Shown here: piece after piece, positions 1-5,308 of the stretch
Position numbering within the stretch: position 1 is the first letter of the stretch
Layout: each line of letters opens with the position of its first letter
Assembly: GCA_019236545.1 (NCBI GenBank)
Contig: JAFAIV010000412.1
Location: forward strand, 1-7,027
Length of the DNA stretch: 7,027 nt
Origin: Actinomycetota bacterium
GTDB lineage: Bacteria > Actinomycetota > Thermoleophilia > Gaiellales > Gaiellaceae
Direction: 5' to 3'
Made by a program: the position numbers and the translations under genes
The notes under the pieces: generated by a model
Seen by the model: only the letters and a program-made list of their open reading frames with translations
Databases searched by the model: none
What the model was told of the DNA's origin: nothing

Positions 1-174
1 CGGTTCTTCCGGCCGCCCTACGTCGGCCACCGCGGCTGGCTCGGCGTCAGGCTCGACCGGGCCGTCGACTGGGACGAGATCGCCGGCATCGTCGAGGATG
101 CCTGGGCGACCGTCGCGCCGAAGAAGGTCCTAGCGTCCCTTGGCCTGGACGCGGATCGAGACGACGCCCGCTGA
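1..174 (+). CDS. MmcQ/YjbR-like protein, C-terminal fragment
   Basis: This is the last 57 codons of a gene that begins before the window; the frame is open from base 1 to a TGA at 172-174. The visible part carries a Pro-Pro-Tyr-x-Gly-His-x-Gly-Trp-Leu stretch, then a Val-Asp-Trp-Asp-Glu-Ile helix start, then a segment ending Val-Ala-Pro-Lys-Lys-Val-Leu. This pattern matches the C-terminal half of MmcQ/YjbR (DUF419) proteins, small cytosolic proteins of about 110-130 residues with a CyaY-like DNA-binding fold and no firmly established role. The family match is by eye from a partial sequence. The last 45 bp (130-174) overlap tail-to-tail with the 3' end of the minus-strand subtilase gene, so no separate terminator fits between them. 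Confidence 0.75.
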   Translation, partial: RFFRPPYVGHRGWLGVRLDRAVDWDEIAGIVEDAWATVAPKKVLASLGLDADRDDAR

Positions 175-1488
175 CGGGTCGTCGGTCGCGATCCGGATCT
201 CGCCCGTGAGCGGGCCGGCGTGCGGGCGGAGGGCGAGGCGCAGCGTGCCGGTCGCGCCCGCGCTGATCAGGAGGGAGGCGGGCGTGACTGCGAGCCACGG
301 CGGCGCCGAGACGAGCAGCACCTTCAGCGACCCTGTTCCCGCGTCGGCGAGCACGAGGCCCTGCGTCCGGACGCCGCGCTTGAAGACGACCGGGCGGAGC
401 GCGAGCGCCAGCCGCGGCAGCGTCGGGGCCGAGAGCGTCGGCGTGGAGGGCGCGGCCACGCCGCCGGCCGGCGGGATCGGGACAGGCTTCCCGGTCAGCT
501 GCCCGAGCGCGGCGGCGACGTCGATCAGCGGCGTGGTGATCCGGTTCCGGGGGTCGGTGATCGGGAGCCCCGTGGTCTTCAGGACGCTCTCGAGCGCGTC
601 CGGCGTCAGCGCCGGGTCCGCGCCGAGGAGGATCGCGGCGGCGCCCGTCGCCTGCGCCGTCGCGGCGGACGTCCCGGCGAGCGTCTCCGCCGAGCCGAGG
701 CCGACGGTGTCCACCGGCGCGCCGACGGCGAGCAGGTCGAGCTCGGTGCTGCTGTTCGAGAAGCACGCGATCTCGTACGGCCCGGTCTCGGCGTCGCGGC
801 AGACGTTCGGGGCGAGGTACGGCCCGAACGCAGTCGAGTAGACCGCACCGACGGCGAGCGCAGCGTGGATGCACGCGGGCGCCGTGATCGCCGCGTGCGA
901 GCCCTGGTTCCCGGCCGACGCGAAGACCGTCTGCCCGTTCGCGCGCAGGGCGTCGATCACGGTCGTGTACTGCGTGTACACGGTGTTGATCGAGACGAGG
1001 TTGTCGCACGGGCCGCTGAAGACGAAGTCGCTCCCGAGGCTGACACTGACGAGCTTCGCCTCCGGGTGATGCGTGAGCACCCAGTTCAGCCCGGCGATGA
1101 TCTGCTGTGGGCTCGTGCGGCCGTTCCGGTCGGCCACCTTGACGACGACGAGCTTCACGCCCGGCGCCGTCCCGGTGAGGATCGTCGCCATCGCCGTCCC
1201 GTGCCCCTGGTCGTCCTGCGCGCTGCCCGGCCCGTCCTGCTCGTCGCTGCCGTTCGGGCAGCCGCCGCCGGAGACGATGCAGTGCTCCGCGACGACCGCG
1301 CCGGCGAGGGTCGGGTTCTTCGAGTCGACGCCGGTGTCGACGAGCGCGACGGTGACCCCCGCGCCCGTGTACCCGGCCAGGCGCGCGGCGTCCGCATGGA
1401 TGAGCGCGTCCCCGGGCGTGTCCGCACGCGCCGCGGTCGCGCCCGCGAGGGCCAGCAGCGCGCACCCGACGACGGCCAGGGTCCTCAA
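130..1488 (-). CDS. Secreted S8 (subtilisin-like) serine protease with C-terminal Ig-like domain
   Basis: This 452-residue protein is a secreted subtilase. Residues 1-22 form a Sec signal peptide (Met-Arg, a hydrophobic core, cleavage after Ala-Arg-Ala). The S8 catalytic domain follows at about 30-330, with triad Asp51 (LVDTGVD), His96 (GHGTAMA) and Ser274 (AGTSAAT), and the oxyanion Asn194 (SAGNQG). Only about 20 residues separate the signal peptide from the catalytic domain, so there is no I9 inhibitory propeptide. Six cysteines in the mature part (70, 77, 161, 206, 230, 242) suggest disulfides. A Pro/Ala/Thr linker (335-358) leads to a beta-rich domain (about 360-452) with a PPWLAVTP motif typical of BACON/Ig-like folds. 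No C-terminal anchor or sorting motif is seen. The start is TTG; the next in-frame codon upstream of the tRNA region leads to a TAG inside the tRNA with no ATG, GTG or TTG between, and the signal peptide fits this TTG exactly. The substrate is unknown. Confidence 0.93.
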   Translation of the reverse strand: MRTLAVVGCALLALAGATAARADTPGDALIHADAARLAGYTGAGVTVALVDTGVDSKNPTLAGAVVAEHCIVSGGGCPNGSDEQDGPGSAQDDQGHGTAMATILTGTAPGVKLVVVKVADRNGRTSPQQIIAGLNWVLTHHPEAKLVSVSLGSDFVFSGPCDNLVSINTVYTQYTTVIDALRANGQTVFASAGNQGSHAAITAPACIHAALAVGAVYSTAFGPYLAPNVCRDAETGPYEIACFSNSSTELDLLAVGAPVDTVGLGSAETLAGTSAATAQATGAAAILLGADPALTPDALESVLKTTGLPITDPRNRITTPLIDVAAALGQLTGKPVPIPPAGGVAAPSTPTLSAPTLPRLALALRPVVFKRGVRTQGLVLADAGTGSLKVLLVSAPPWLAVTPASLLISAGATGTLRLALRPHAGPLTGEIRIATDDPSAGVVSIRVQAKGR

Positions 1489-1490
1489 AG

Positions 1491-1563
1491 TGCCCCCAGC
1501 GGGATTCGAACCCGCGCTACGGCCTTGAAAGGGCCGCGACCTGGGCCGCTAGTCGATGGGGGC
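1491..1563 (-). tRNA. tRNA-Glu (anticodon UUC)
   Basis: Read on the minus strand, the 73 nt fold into a complete cloverleaf. The acceptor stem is GCCCCCA/TGGGGGC (1557-1563 with 1492-1498), the D stem GACT/GGTC, and the anticodon stem CGGCC/GGCCG around the loop CTTTCAA, giving anticodon UUC for glutamate. A four-base variable loop follows, then the T stem GCGGG/CCCGC with the loop TTCGAAT. The discriminator is A at 1491, and the following bases are CT, so CCA is not encoded and must be added after transcription. The 5' end lies 21 nt after the stop of the 53-residue cysteine protein, and the 3' end lies 2 nt before the TTG of the protease gene. No obvious terminator separates it from the protease. 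Confidence 0.97.
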
Positions 1564-1584
1564 GGCGCCCGGTCAGGCTACCCG

Positions 1585-1746
1585 CTAGAGGAACATGATC
1601 CAGGAGGCCGTCCGGCCGCACGCGCAGTCCTTGTGCTTCGCGCTGCAGCCACGGCAGTCCCAGTACTCCCACCAGATCCACTTCAGGTGATTCACCTCGA
1701 GCAGGAAGAGCGCGAGGATCCAGAGGAGGGTCGAGGTCTGCGACAC
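1585..1746 (-). CDS. Small membrane protein with a four-cysteine CxxC/CxC motif, function unknown
   Basis: This is a 53-codon frame running from GTG (1746-1744) to TAG (1587-1585). The protein has a short polar N-terminus, a hydrophobic segment at about 7-17 (LLWILALFLLE), an aromatic-rich stretch (WIWWEYW, 23-29), then Cys31-x2-Cys34-x6-Cys41-x-Cys43 with Lys and His between, and a hydrophobic end. The four cysteines could bind zinc or another metal, or form disulfides. Coding support is strong: all but two of the codons end in G or C, and the Trp/Cys content makes sense only in this frame. The start is less certain. A GGAGG lies only 1 nt before the GTG, which is too close for a normal Shine-Dalgarno, and the only other upstream candidate is an ATT before an in-frame TGA. 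I do not recognise a named family. It may be co-transcribed with the tRNA-Glu downstream. Confidence 0.72.
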   Translation of the reverse strand: MSQTSTLLWILALFLLEVNHLKWIWWEYWDCRGCSAKHKDCACGRTASWIMFL

Positions 1747-1765
1747 GCCTCCAAGGTCGCAGACG

Positions 1766-1794
1766 GCCGGGCGACCCGCAATGGGCCGCCCGGC
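1766..1794 (-). terminator. 12-bp hairpin between the two small genes, possible terminator or leader structure
   Basis: Positions 1766-1777 and 1783-1794 pair around the five-base loop ATTGC (minus-strand sense). Read as minus-strand RNA all 12 positions pair, one of them a G-U wobble; on the plus strand that position is an A/C mismatch, which favours a function in minus-strand RNA. The hairpin sits 40 bp after the stop of the hydrophobic protein and 19 nt before the start of the cysteine protein. No U-run follows it, as is common for GC-rich actinobacterial terminators. It could instead be a leader structure controlling the cysteine protein. Confidence 0.5.
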
Positions 1795-1834
1795 TCATTC
1801 CAGTCCGGAGCGGGTCCCAGCCCGCCCGGCACGG

Positions 1835-1996
1835 TTACCAGCGTCGCCAGCCAGGGCGCCCGCCGACACCGCCGGCGAGCAGGCTGATCAGCCAGATGAG
1901 CGCCAACACCGCCGCGACGATGAACAGCCAGTGCACGACGAAGCCGACGCCGAACGCGATCACCGCAAGGATTGCCAGCAGAACCAGAAGCAGCAT
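1835..1996 (-). CDS. Small hydrophobic two-helix membrane protein
   Basis: This is a 53-residue protein from ATG (1996-1994) to TAA (1837-1835). Residues 1-20 and 22-41 are almost wholly hydrophobic and would form a membrane hairpin, with a His-Trp at the turn (22-23). The end is short, glycine-rich and basic, finishing Trp-Arg-Arg-Trp. Layout and length match the small proteins annotated simply as 'hydrophobic protein' in actinobacteria, which end in a similar Trp/Arg tail and have no proven function. A strong purine-rich ribosome-binding site (GGAGGAGGGG) lies 7 nt before the ATG. About 87% of codons end in G or C, a little lower than the neighbours. It lies 43 nt downstream of the hairpin that ends the preceding gene, so its transcripts come either from a promoter close to that hairpin or from read-through. 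Confidence 0.82.
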   Translation of the reverse strand: MLLLVLLAILAVIAFGVGFVVHWLFIVAAVLALIWLISLLAGGVGGRPGWRRW

Positions 1997-1997
1997 C

Positions 1998-2011
1998 AGG
2001 AGACCCCTCCT
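1998..2011 (-). promoter_or_regulatory. Short inverted repeat over the ribosome-binding site of the hydrophobic protein
   Basis: In minus-strand RNA, AGGAG (2011-2007) can pair with CTCCT (2002-1998) around a GGGT loop just 1 nt before the ATG. The 5' arm is itself part of the Shine-Dalgarno region, so the hairpin could mask it. Five base pairs in a purine-rich leader can arise by chance, so this is a weak call. Confidence 0.3.
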
Positions 2012-2038
2012 CCGTGGTGGTCGTCTGTGTCTGGAGGG

Positions 2039-2060
2039 GAAACGGCCGAGGGGCCGTTTC
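2039..2060 (-). terminator. Hairpin terminator after the single-pass membrane protein gene
   Basis: A perfect 9-bp inverted repeat (GAAACGGCC at 2039-2047 with GGCCGTTTC at 2052-2060) encloses a four-base loop. It begins 2 bp after the TAA (2065-2063) of the upstream gene. The minus-strand copy ends in GUUUC and then a C-rich run, so the U-tract is very short. Position and symmetry support a terminator or mRNA 3'-end stabiliser for the FtsH-like operon. Confidence 0.68.
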
Positions 2061-2062
2061 GG

Positions 2063-2881
2063 TTACGCCGGCAGCGGTGCGAGGACGAGGATCGCGTCGC
2101 CCTGCTGCGCCTGCGACAGGCTGTACGAGAAGACCTTCGACTCCGTCGTCGCGTCCACCGTGCGCACCTCGCGCGCCGGGATCGTGTTCGGGAGCGGCGT
2201 GTGCGGCGACAGCGTCCGGTCGAGCGGCTGATTCAGCTCGGCGCTCAGGTCGCTCTTCGTCAGGTAGACGACGTACTGCGGCTGCGACCCGGGGCGGGGC
2301 GGCATGAACGCGACGATGTTCTGCAGGCCGAGGTACTTGAACGTGTAGAGCGCGAGCTCGAGGATCTCGCGGCGCACGAGGCGGCCGCGCTCCACCGAGG
2401 CCGTGCCGGTCGCGATCGAGCACGACGGGCCGAGGCCGCACAGCGAGTACATGACCGTGTTCGAGCCGTCCACGTTCACGATCGTGTCCTGCTTGCCGCC
2501 GGTGCCGCGGATCGCGAGGTAGTGCACCGGGATCACCTGGTTGCCCGGCGAGACAGAGGGCGCCTTGGCGATCACGTCGACGAGCTGCTTCCCGCTCGGG
2601 AGCCGGTAGAGCGGCGAGACGTGCTGCGCGATCTCGCGCGCGCCGCTGATGCCGCCGTCGGCCGGCTTCCACGACGACCAGCCGGCGCTGCTGCTGCCGA
2701 TCGTCGAGCCGAGCGCGAGGACGATCCCGGCGACGGTCGCGCCGAGCGCCGCCGCGAGCACGAGGTACGCGACGAGGAAGCGGCGCCGGTAGAGGCGCCG
2801 GTGCTGCGGGGCGCGCGGGGGCGTGGCGGGCTCGGCGGGCGCCGGGACGACGCCACCGTCCTCGATCACATTCGTGGCCAC
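2063..2881 (-). CDS. Single-pass membrane protein of unknown function, overlapping the FtsH-like gene
   Basis: This is 272 residues from the chosen GTG (2881-2879). A Pro/Ala-rich acidic N-terminus (1-25) leads to a basic cluster (RRLYRRR, about 28-34), then one transmembrane helix at about 35-58. The rest, about 210 residues, is predicted outside the membrane by the positive-inside rule, with a Cys148/Cys154 pair that could form a disulfide. I recognise no enzyme motif. The segment around RREILELALYTFKYL and the following YVVYLTKSDL look like a compact mixed alpha/beta domain. The GTG at 2881 has AAGGA 6 nt upstream and overlaps the FtsH-like gene by 16 bp. Other starts are TTG at 2899, and GTG at 2869, which would give a GTGA stop/start overlap. 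Tight coupling suggests translation together with the FtsH-like protein and a role as its partner or regulator, which is inference. Confidence 0.85.
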   Translation of the reverse strand: MATNVIEDGGVVPAPAEPATPPRAPQHRRLYRRRFLVAYLVLAAALGATVAGIVLALGSTIGSSSAGWSSWKPADGGISGAREIAQHVSPLYRLPSGKQLVDVIAKAPSVSPGNQVIPVHYLAIRGTGGKQDTIVNVDGSNTVMYSLCGLGPSCSIATGTASVERGRLVRREILELALYTFKYLGLQNIVAFMPPRPGSQPQYVVYLTKSDLSAELNQPLDRTLSPHTPLPNTIPAREVRTVDATTESKVFSYSLSQAQQGDAILVLAPLPA

Positions 2882-5205
2882 GTGCTGTCCTTCGTCCAAT
2901 CGATCTCCGGCTTCGTGAAGTGCTGAGCGTCGAGGAGCGCGACGAGGTCGTCACCGTACAGCTCGCGCTTCTCGACGAGCGTGTTCGCGACCGACTCCAC
3001 CTTTTGTCGGTTCTCCTCGATGAAGTTGTACGCCGTGACGTACGCCTGTCCGAGGATCTGCGCGACGCGGCGGTGCTTGAAGTTGTCGCGCATGATCGAC
3101 GCGATCGGGTCGGCGTGCGCGTCGGCGCTGCCGCGGGTGCGGTTCATCAGCTGCGAGCCGATCTCCTCGAAGCGCTTCATGATCCGCTCGCGAGTCTGCT
3201 CCGGCGACTCGTCGGCAAACGTCGTCGTCACGTCGAGCGGCATCGGGCCCATGCCGGAGATGCCGGCCATCGCCGCGGCCGTCTGCGTCGCGTAGTCGAG
3301 GTCGCCGCTCACGCCGCTCGCGTTCTCGCCGTAGAAGACCTGCTCCGCCGCCATCGCGCCGAGCACGTGGACGAGGTCGCCGAAGTACTCGCGGTGCCAC
3401 TTCGTGAAGCGCTCCTCGCGCTCGAACGACTGGTGATGGCCGAGCGAGCCCGGGCGCATCCGGATCGAGAGGCGGCTCGACTCGACCTCCGGCCGGTACG
3501 CGTGCCCGGCGGCGGCGTGGCCGGCCTCGTGGATGGCGACGGCGCGCGTCTCGTGCTCGACGTACTTGACGTTGATCGCGGCGCCCGACTCGGTCACCGA
3601 CATCGCCTCGAGCAGGTCGTTCCACGAGAACTCGGGGCGGCCGTCGTGGTGCGCGTACGTGAGCGCGACCGAGCAGACCTGGTCGATCATCGCCGGCGAG
3701 TAGCCGTTCGTGATGCGCGCGATCTCGTCGCGGCGCTTCTCGCCGTCGAGGTCGGGCTCGTGCGCGACCTTGCCGAGGTAGAGGTCGAAGATGTCCTTGC
3801 GGTCGTCCTTCGTCGGCGTGCGGAACCAGACGTGGCGGCCCATGCGGCCCGGGCGGGTGAGCGCCGGGTCGAGGTTCTGGACCGGGACGTTGGTCGCGCC
3901 GACGAAGTAGATCTGCTCCTTGCGCGGCTTCGGCGGCTTCAGGCGGAGCGAGACACGGCCGATCCGGCGCGGGACGAGGTACGTCGCGTCGAGCGTGTTG
4001 TTGATCAGGTTGCCCAGCGCGCGGCGCAGGAACGGCGGGTTGTCCATGCCGTCCATGACGACGAGGAGCTGGTTGAGCGCGAGCTGGCCGCCCATGCCGA
4101 ACATCCCGCCCGGCATCGCCTGGTCGAGCTTGCGCACCCACGCCGGGTACGGGGAGCGGCGCTCCGGCGCCCGCAGGTTGAAGAGGTGGTCGCGCCACGC
4201 GGCCGTTTCGACGACGAGGTCGCCTCCCGGGTTCACGGCGCCGAACGGGCCGTAGAACGAGCGCGCCGCCTCGAGCTCCTCCAGCGTCGTCATGGACGAC
4301 CCCTGGAGCGAGGCGCGCCGCATGCCGACGGCGTCGATCTCGTCGATGAAGACGATGCACTGGCCGCCCCACTTCCGCGCCAGCTTCTTCGCCTTGCGGG
4401 CGAGCCAGCGGACGATCACGGCATCCATGCCGATGAACGTCTGCGCGAAGCCGGAGCCTGGCATCGAGATGAACGGAGCGTTGAAGCTCGTCGCGATCGC
4501 CTTCGCGAGCATCGTCTTGCCGGTGCCAGGAGGCCCGTGGAAGAGCAGGCCGCGCTCGCGCTTGCCGCCGGCCTTCTCGAAGACCTCGCCGGACTGCCAG
4601 AGCGTGACGATCTTGCGCACCTCCTCCTTCGCCTCCGCCTGCCCACGGACGTCCTCGAGGCGGACGCCCCAGTCGGCGTCGCCGGGCTCGAAGCCGCGCA
4701 TCTGCGTGATGCCGACGAGCATCAGCGGGCCGAAGAGGATGACGAAGTTGAAGATGAGGTAGAAGGGCAGCAGGACGACCAGCGCGAGGAACTGCGCCAG
4801 CGCGGACAGGCCGAGATAGTGGATGAGGAGGCCGATCGCGATCCCGAGCGGCGCGATGATGAAGAACACGCGCCGGTAGAACGTCCGCCACCACCAGGCG
4901 CGGCGGCGGTTGACGACGTCCTCCTCCTGCGCGTGCCTGTCCTCGACGGCGAAGAGGCTCGGCCACGGGATCATCCGCCGGACGACGACGTCGACCGCGC
5001 CGCGGAAGCACATGACGCCGGCGAGCGCGCCGAGGACACCCGCCCACCACGGCCAGTGGCGCTGATGGATCAGGTACGCGGCGAGCGCCGGGCTCGTCAG
5101 GAGGGCGACGATCGTGGCGGCCCGCGCCAGCCGGCGCAGGTCTGAAGCGAGTGCCTGAGCCTCTTCGTTGAGGCCGAGGCCTCTCGCTACGTCAGCGGTC
5201 GCCAA
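2866..5205 (-). CDS. FtsH-like membrane AAA+ zinc metalloprotease, divergent form
   Basis: This 779-residue protein has an FtsH architecture: ATP-driven unfolding joined to zinc proteolysis at the membrane. Four or five hydrophobic segments lie at about 29-47, 52-72, 112-130 and 133-166, with no large periplasmic domain between them (FtsH normally has two helices and about 75 residues between). The AAA module has Walker A GPPGTGKT (224-231), pore loop Phe257-Ile-Gly, Walker B with Asp288-Glu289, sensor Asn439, and second-region-of-homology arginines 454 and 457. The M41 domain has His559-Glu560-x-x-His563 and a likely third zinc ligand Asp635 (SGDLDYAT), then a long helical C-terminus. Two insertions, about 64 and 39 residues, lie between Walker B and sensor 1. 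The intersubunit DGF motif reads DGM (385-387). The start is TTG, the only initiator after an upstream in-frame TAG; no Shine-Dalgarno is seen. I leave the symbol blank because this is not an orthodox FtsH. Confidence 0.93.
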   Translation of the reverse strand: MATADVARGLGLNEEAQALASDLRRLARAATIVALLTSPALAAYLIHQRHWPWWAGVLGALAGVMCFRGAVDVVVRRMIPWPSLFAVEDRHAQEEDVVNRRRAWWWRTFYRRVFFIIAPLGIAIGLLIHYLGLSALAQFLALVVLLPFYLIFNFVILFGPLMLVGITQMRGFEPGDADWGVRLEDVRGQAEAKEEVRKIVTLWQSGEVFEKAGGKRERGLLFHGPPGTGKTMLAKAIATSFNAPFISMPGSGFAQTFIGMDAVIVRWLARKAKKLARKWGGQCIVFIDEIDAVGMRRASLQGSSMTTLEELEAARSFYGPFGAVNPGGDLVVETAAWRDHLFNLRAPERRSPYPAWVRKLDQAMPGGMFGMGGQLALNQLLVVMDGMDNPPFLRRALGNLINNTLDATYLVPRRIGRVSLRLKPPKPRKEQIYFVGATNVPVQNLDPALTRPGRMGRHVWFRTPTKDDRKDIFDLYLGKVAHEPDLDGEKRRDEIARITNGYSPAMIDQVCSVALTYAHHDGRPEFSWNDLLEAMSVTESGAAINVKYVEHETRAVAIHEAGHAAAGHAYRPEVESSRLSIRMRPGSLGHHQSFEREERFTKWHREYFGDLVHVLGAMAAEQVFYGENASGVSGDLDYATQTAAAMAGISGMGPMPLDVTTTFADESPEQTRERIMKRFEEIGSQLMNRTRGSADAHADPIASIMRDNFKHRRVAQILGQAYVTAYNFIEENRQKVESVANTLVEKRELYGDDLVALLDAQHFTKPEIDWTKDSTWPRM

Positions 5206-5253
5206 TTCAGTCGTTTGGAGTGTAGCCCTGGCCTATCTACCCTCAGGTACGAA
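5206..5253. promoter_or_regulatory. 48-bp divergent control region between the FtsH-like and M48 genes
   Basis: Only 48 bp separate the two divergent start codons. On the plus strand, TTGGAG (5215-5220) and TACCCT (5238-5243) are 17 bp apart and form a plausible but imperfect sigma-70-type promoter, with a start near 5250. On the minus strand, TACACT (5224-5219) fits the actinobacterial TAnnnT -10, with a start near 5212, but no good -35 is visible. Both transcripts would have leaders of only a few bases, which agrees with the lack of Shine-Dalgarno sites at both starts. The assignments are by eye. Confidence 0.42.
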
Positions 5254-5308
5254 ATGGAACCCTCCTTAGATTTCTCTCATTCGGAGCAGGATCGGGCGGT
5301 TTCGTACC
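5246..5308. repeat. 9-bp inverted repeat flanking the M48 start
   Basis: GGTACGAAA at 5246-5254 and its exact reverse complement TTTCGTACC at 5300-5308 are separated by 45 bp. The left arm ends on the A of the M48 ATG. The arms are centred 54 bp apart, about five helical turns. This could be a paired operator bound by a looping regulator, or a long-range mRNA stem covering the start. If transcription starts near 5250, part of the left arm would be missing from the RNA, which favours the DNA-site reading. Confidence 0.45.

Noticed and set aside
1491..1563. tRNA-Glu as a phage or island attachment site
   Set aside because: No integrase, no repeat of the tRNA 3' end within the window, and neighbouring genes look like ordinary chromosomal genes with matching codon use.
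1517..1798. Minus-strand frame of 93 codons spanning the small cysteine gene and the tRNA
   Set aside because: It overlaps most of the tRNA and lacks the GC-ending codon bias and hydrophobic/cysteine pattern found in the adjacent frame.
220..1887. Long plus-strand open frame (555 codons) opposite the subtilase and the tRNA
   Set aside because: It is antisense to a gene with a complete catalytic triad, is extremely rich in Arg/Asp/Gly as expected of a shadow frame in GC-rich DNA, and runs straight through the tRNA gene.
1692..2954. Minus-strand open frame of 420 codons
   Set aside because: It is an out-of-frame shadow of the single-pass membrane protein and the two small genes, Arg/Ala/Pro-rich and without a hydrophobic or motif pattern.
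2951..5050. Minus-strand open frame of 699 codons
   Set aside because: It is a frame-shifted shadow of the FtsH-like gene with an Arg/Pro/Ala-rich composition.
2920..5145. Plus-strand open frame of 741 codons opposite the FtsH-like gene
   Set aside because: Its product is a low-complexity Arg/Asp/Glu/Val string with no domain pattern; the minus strand carries all AAA and zinc motifs.
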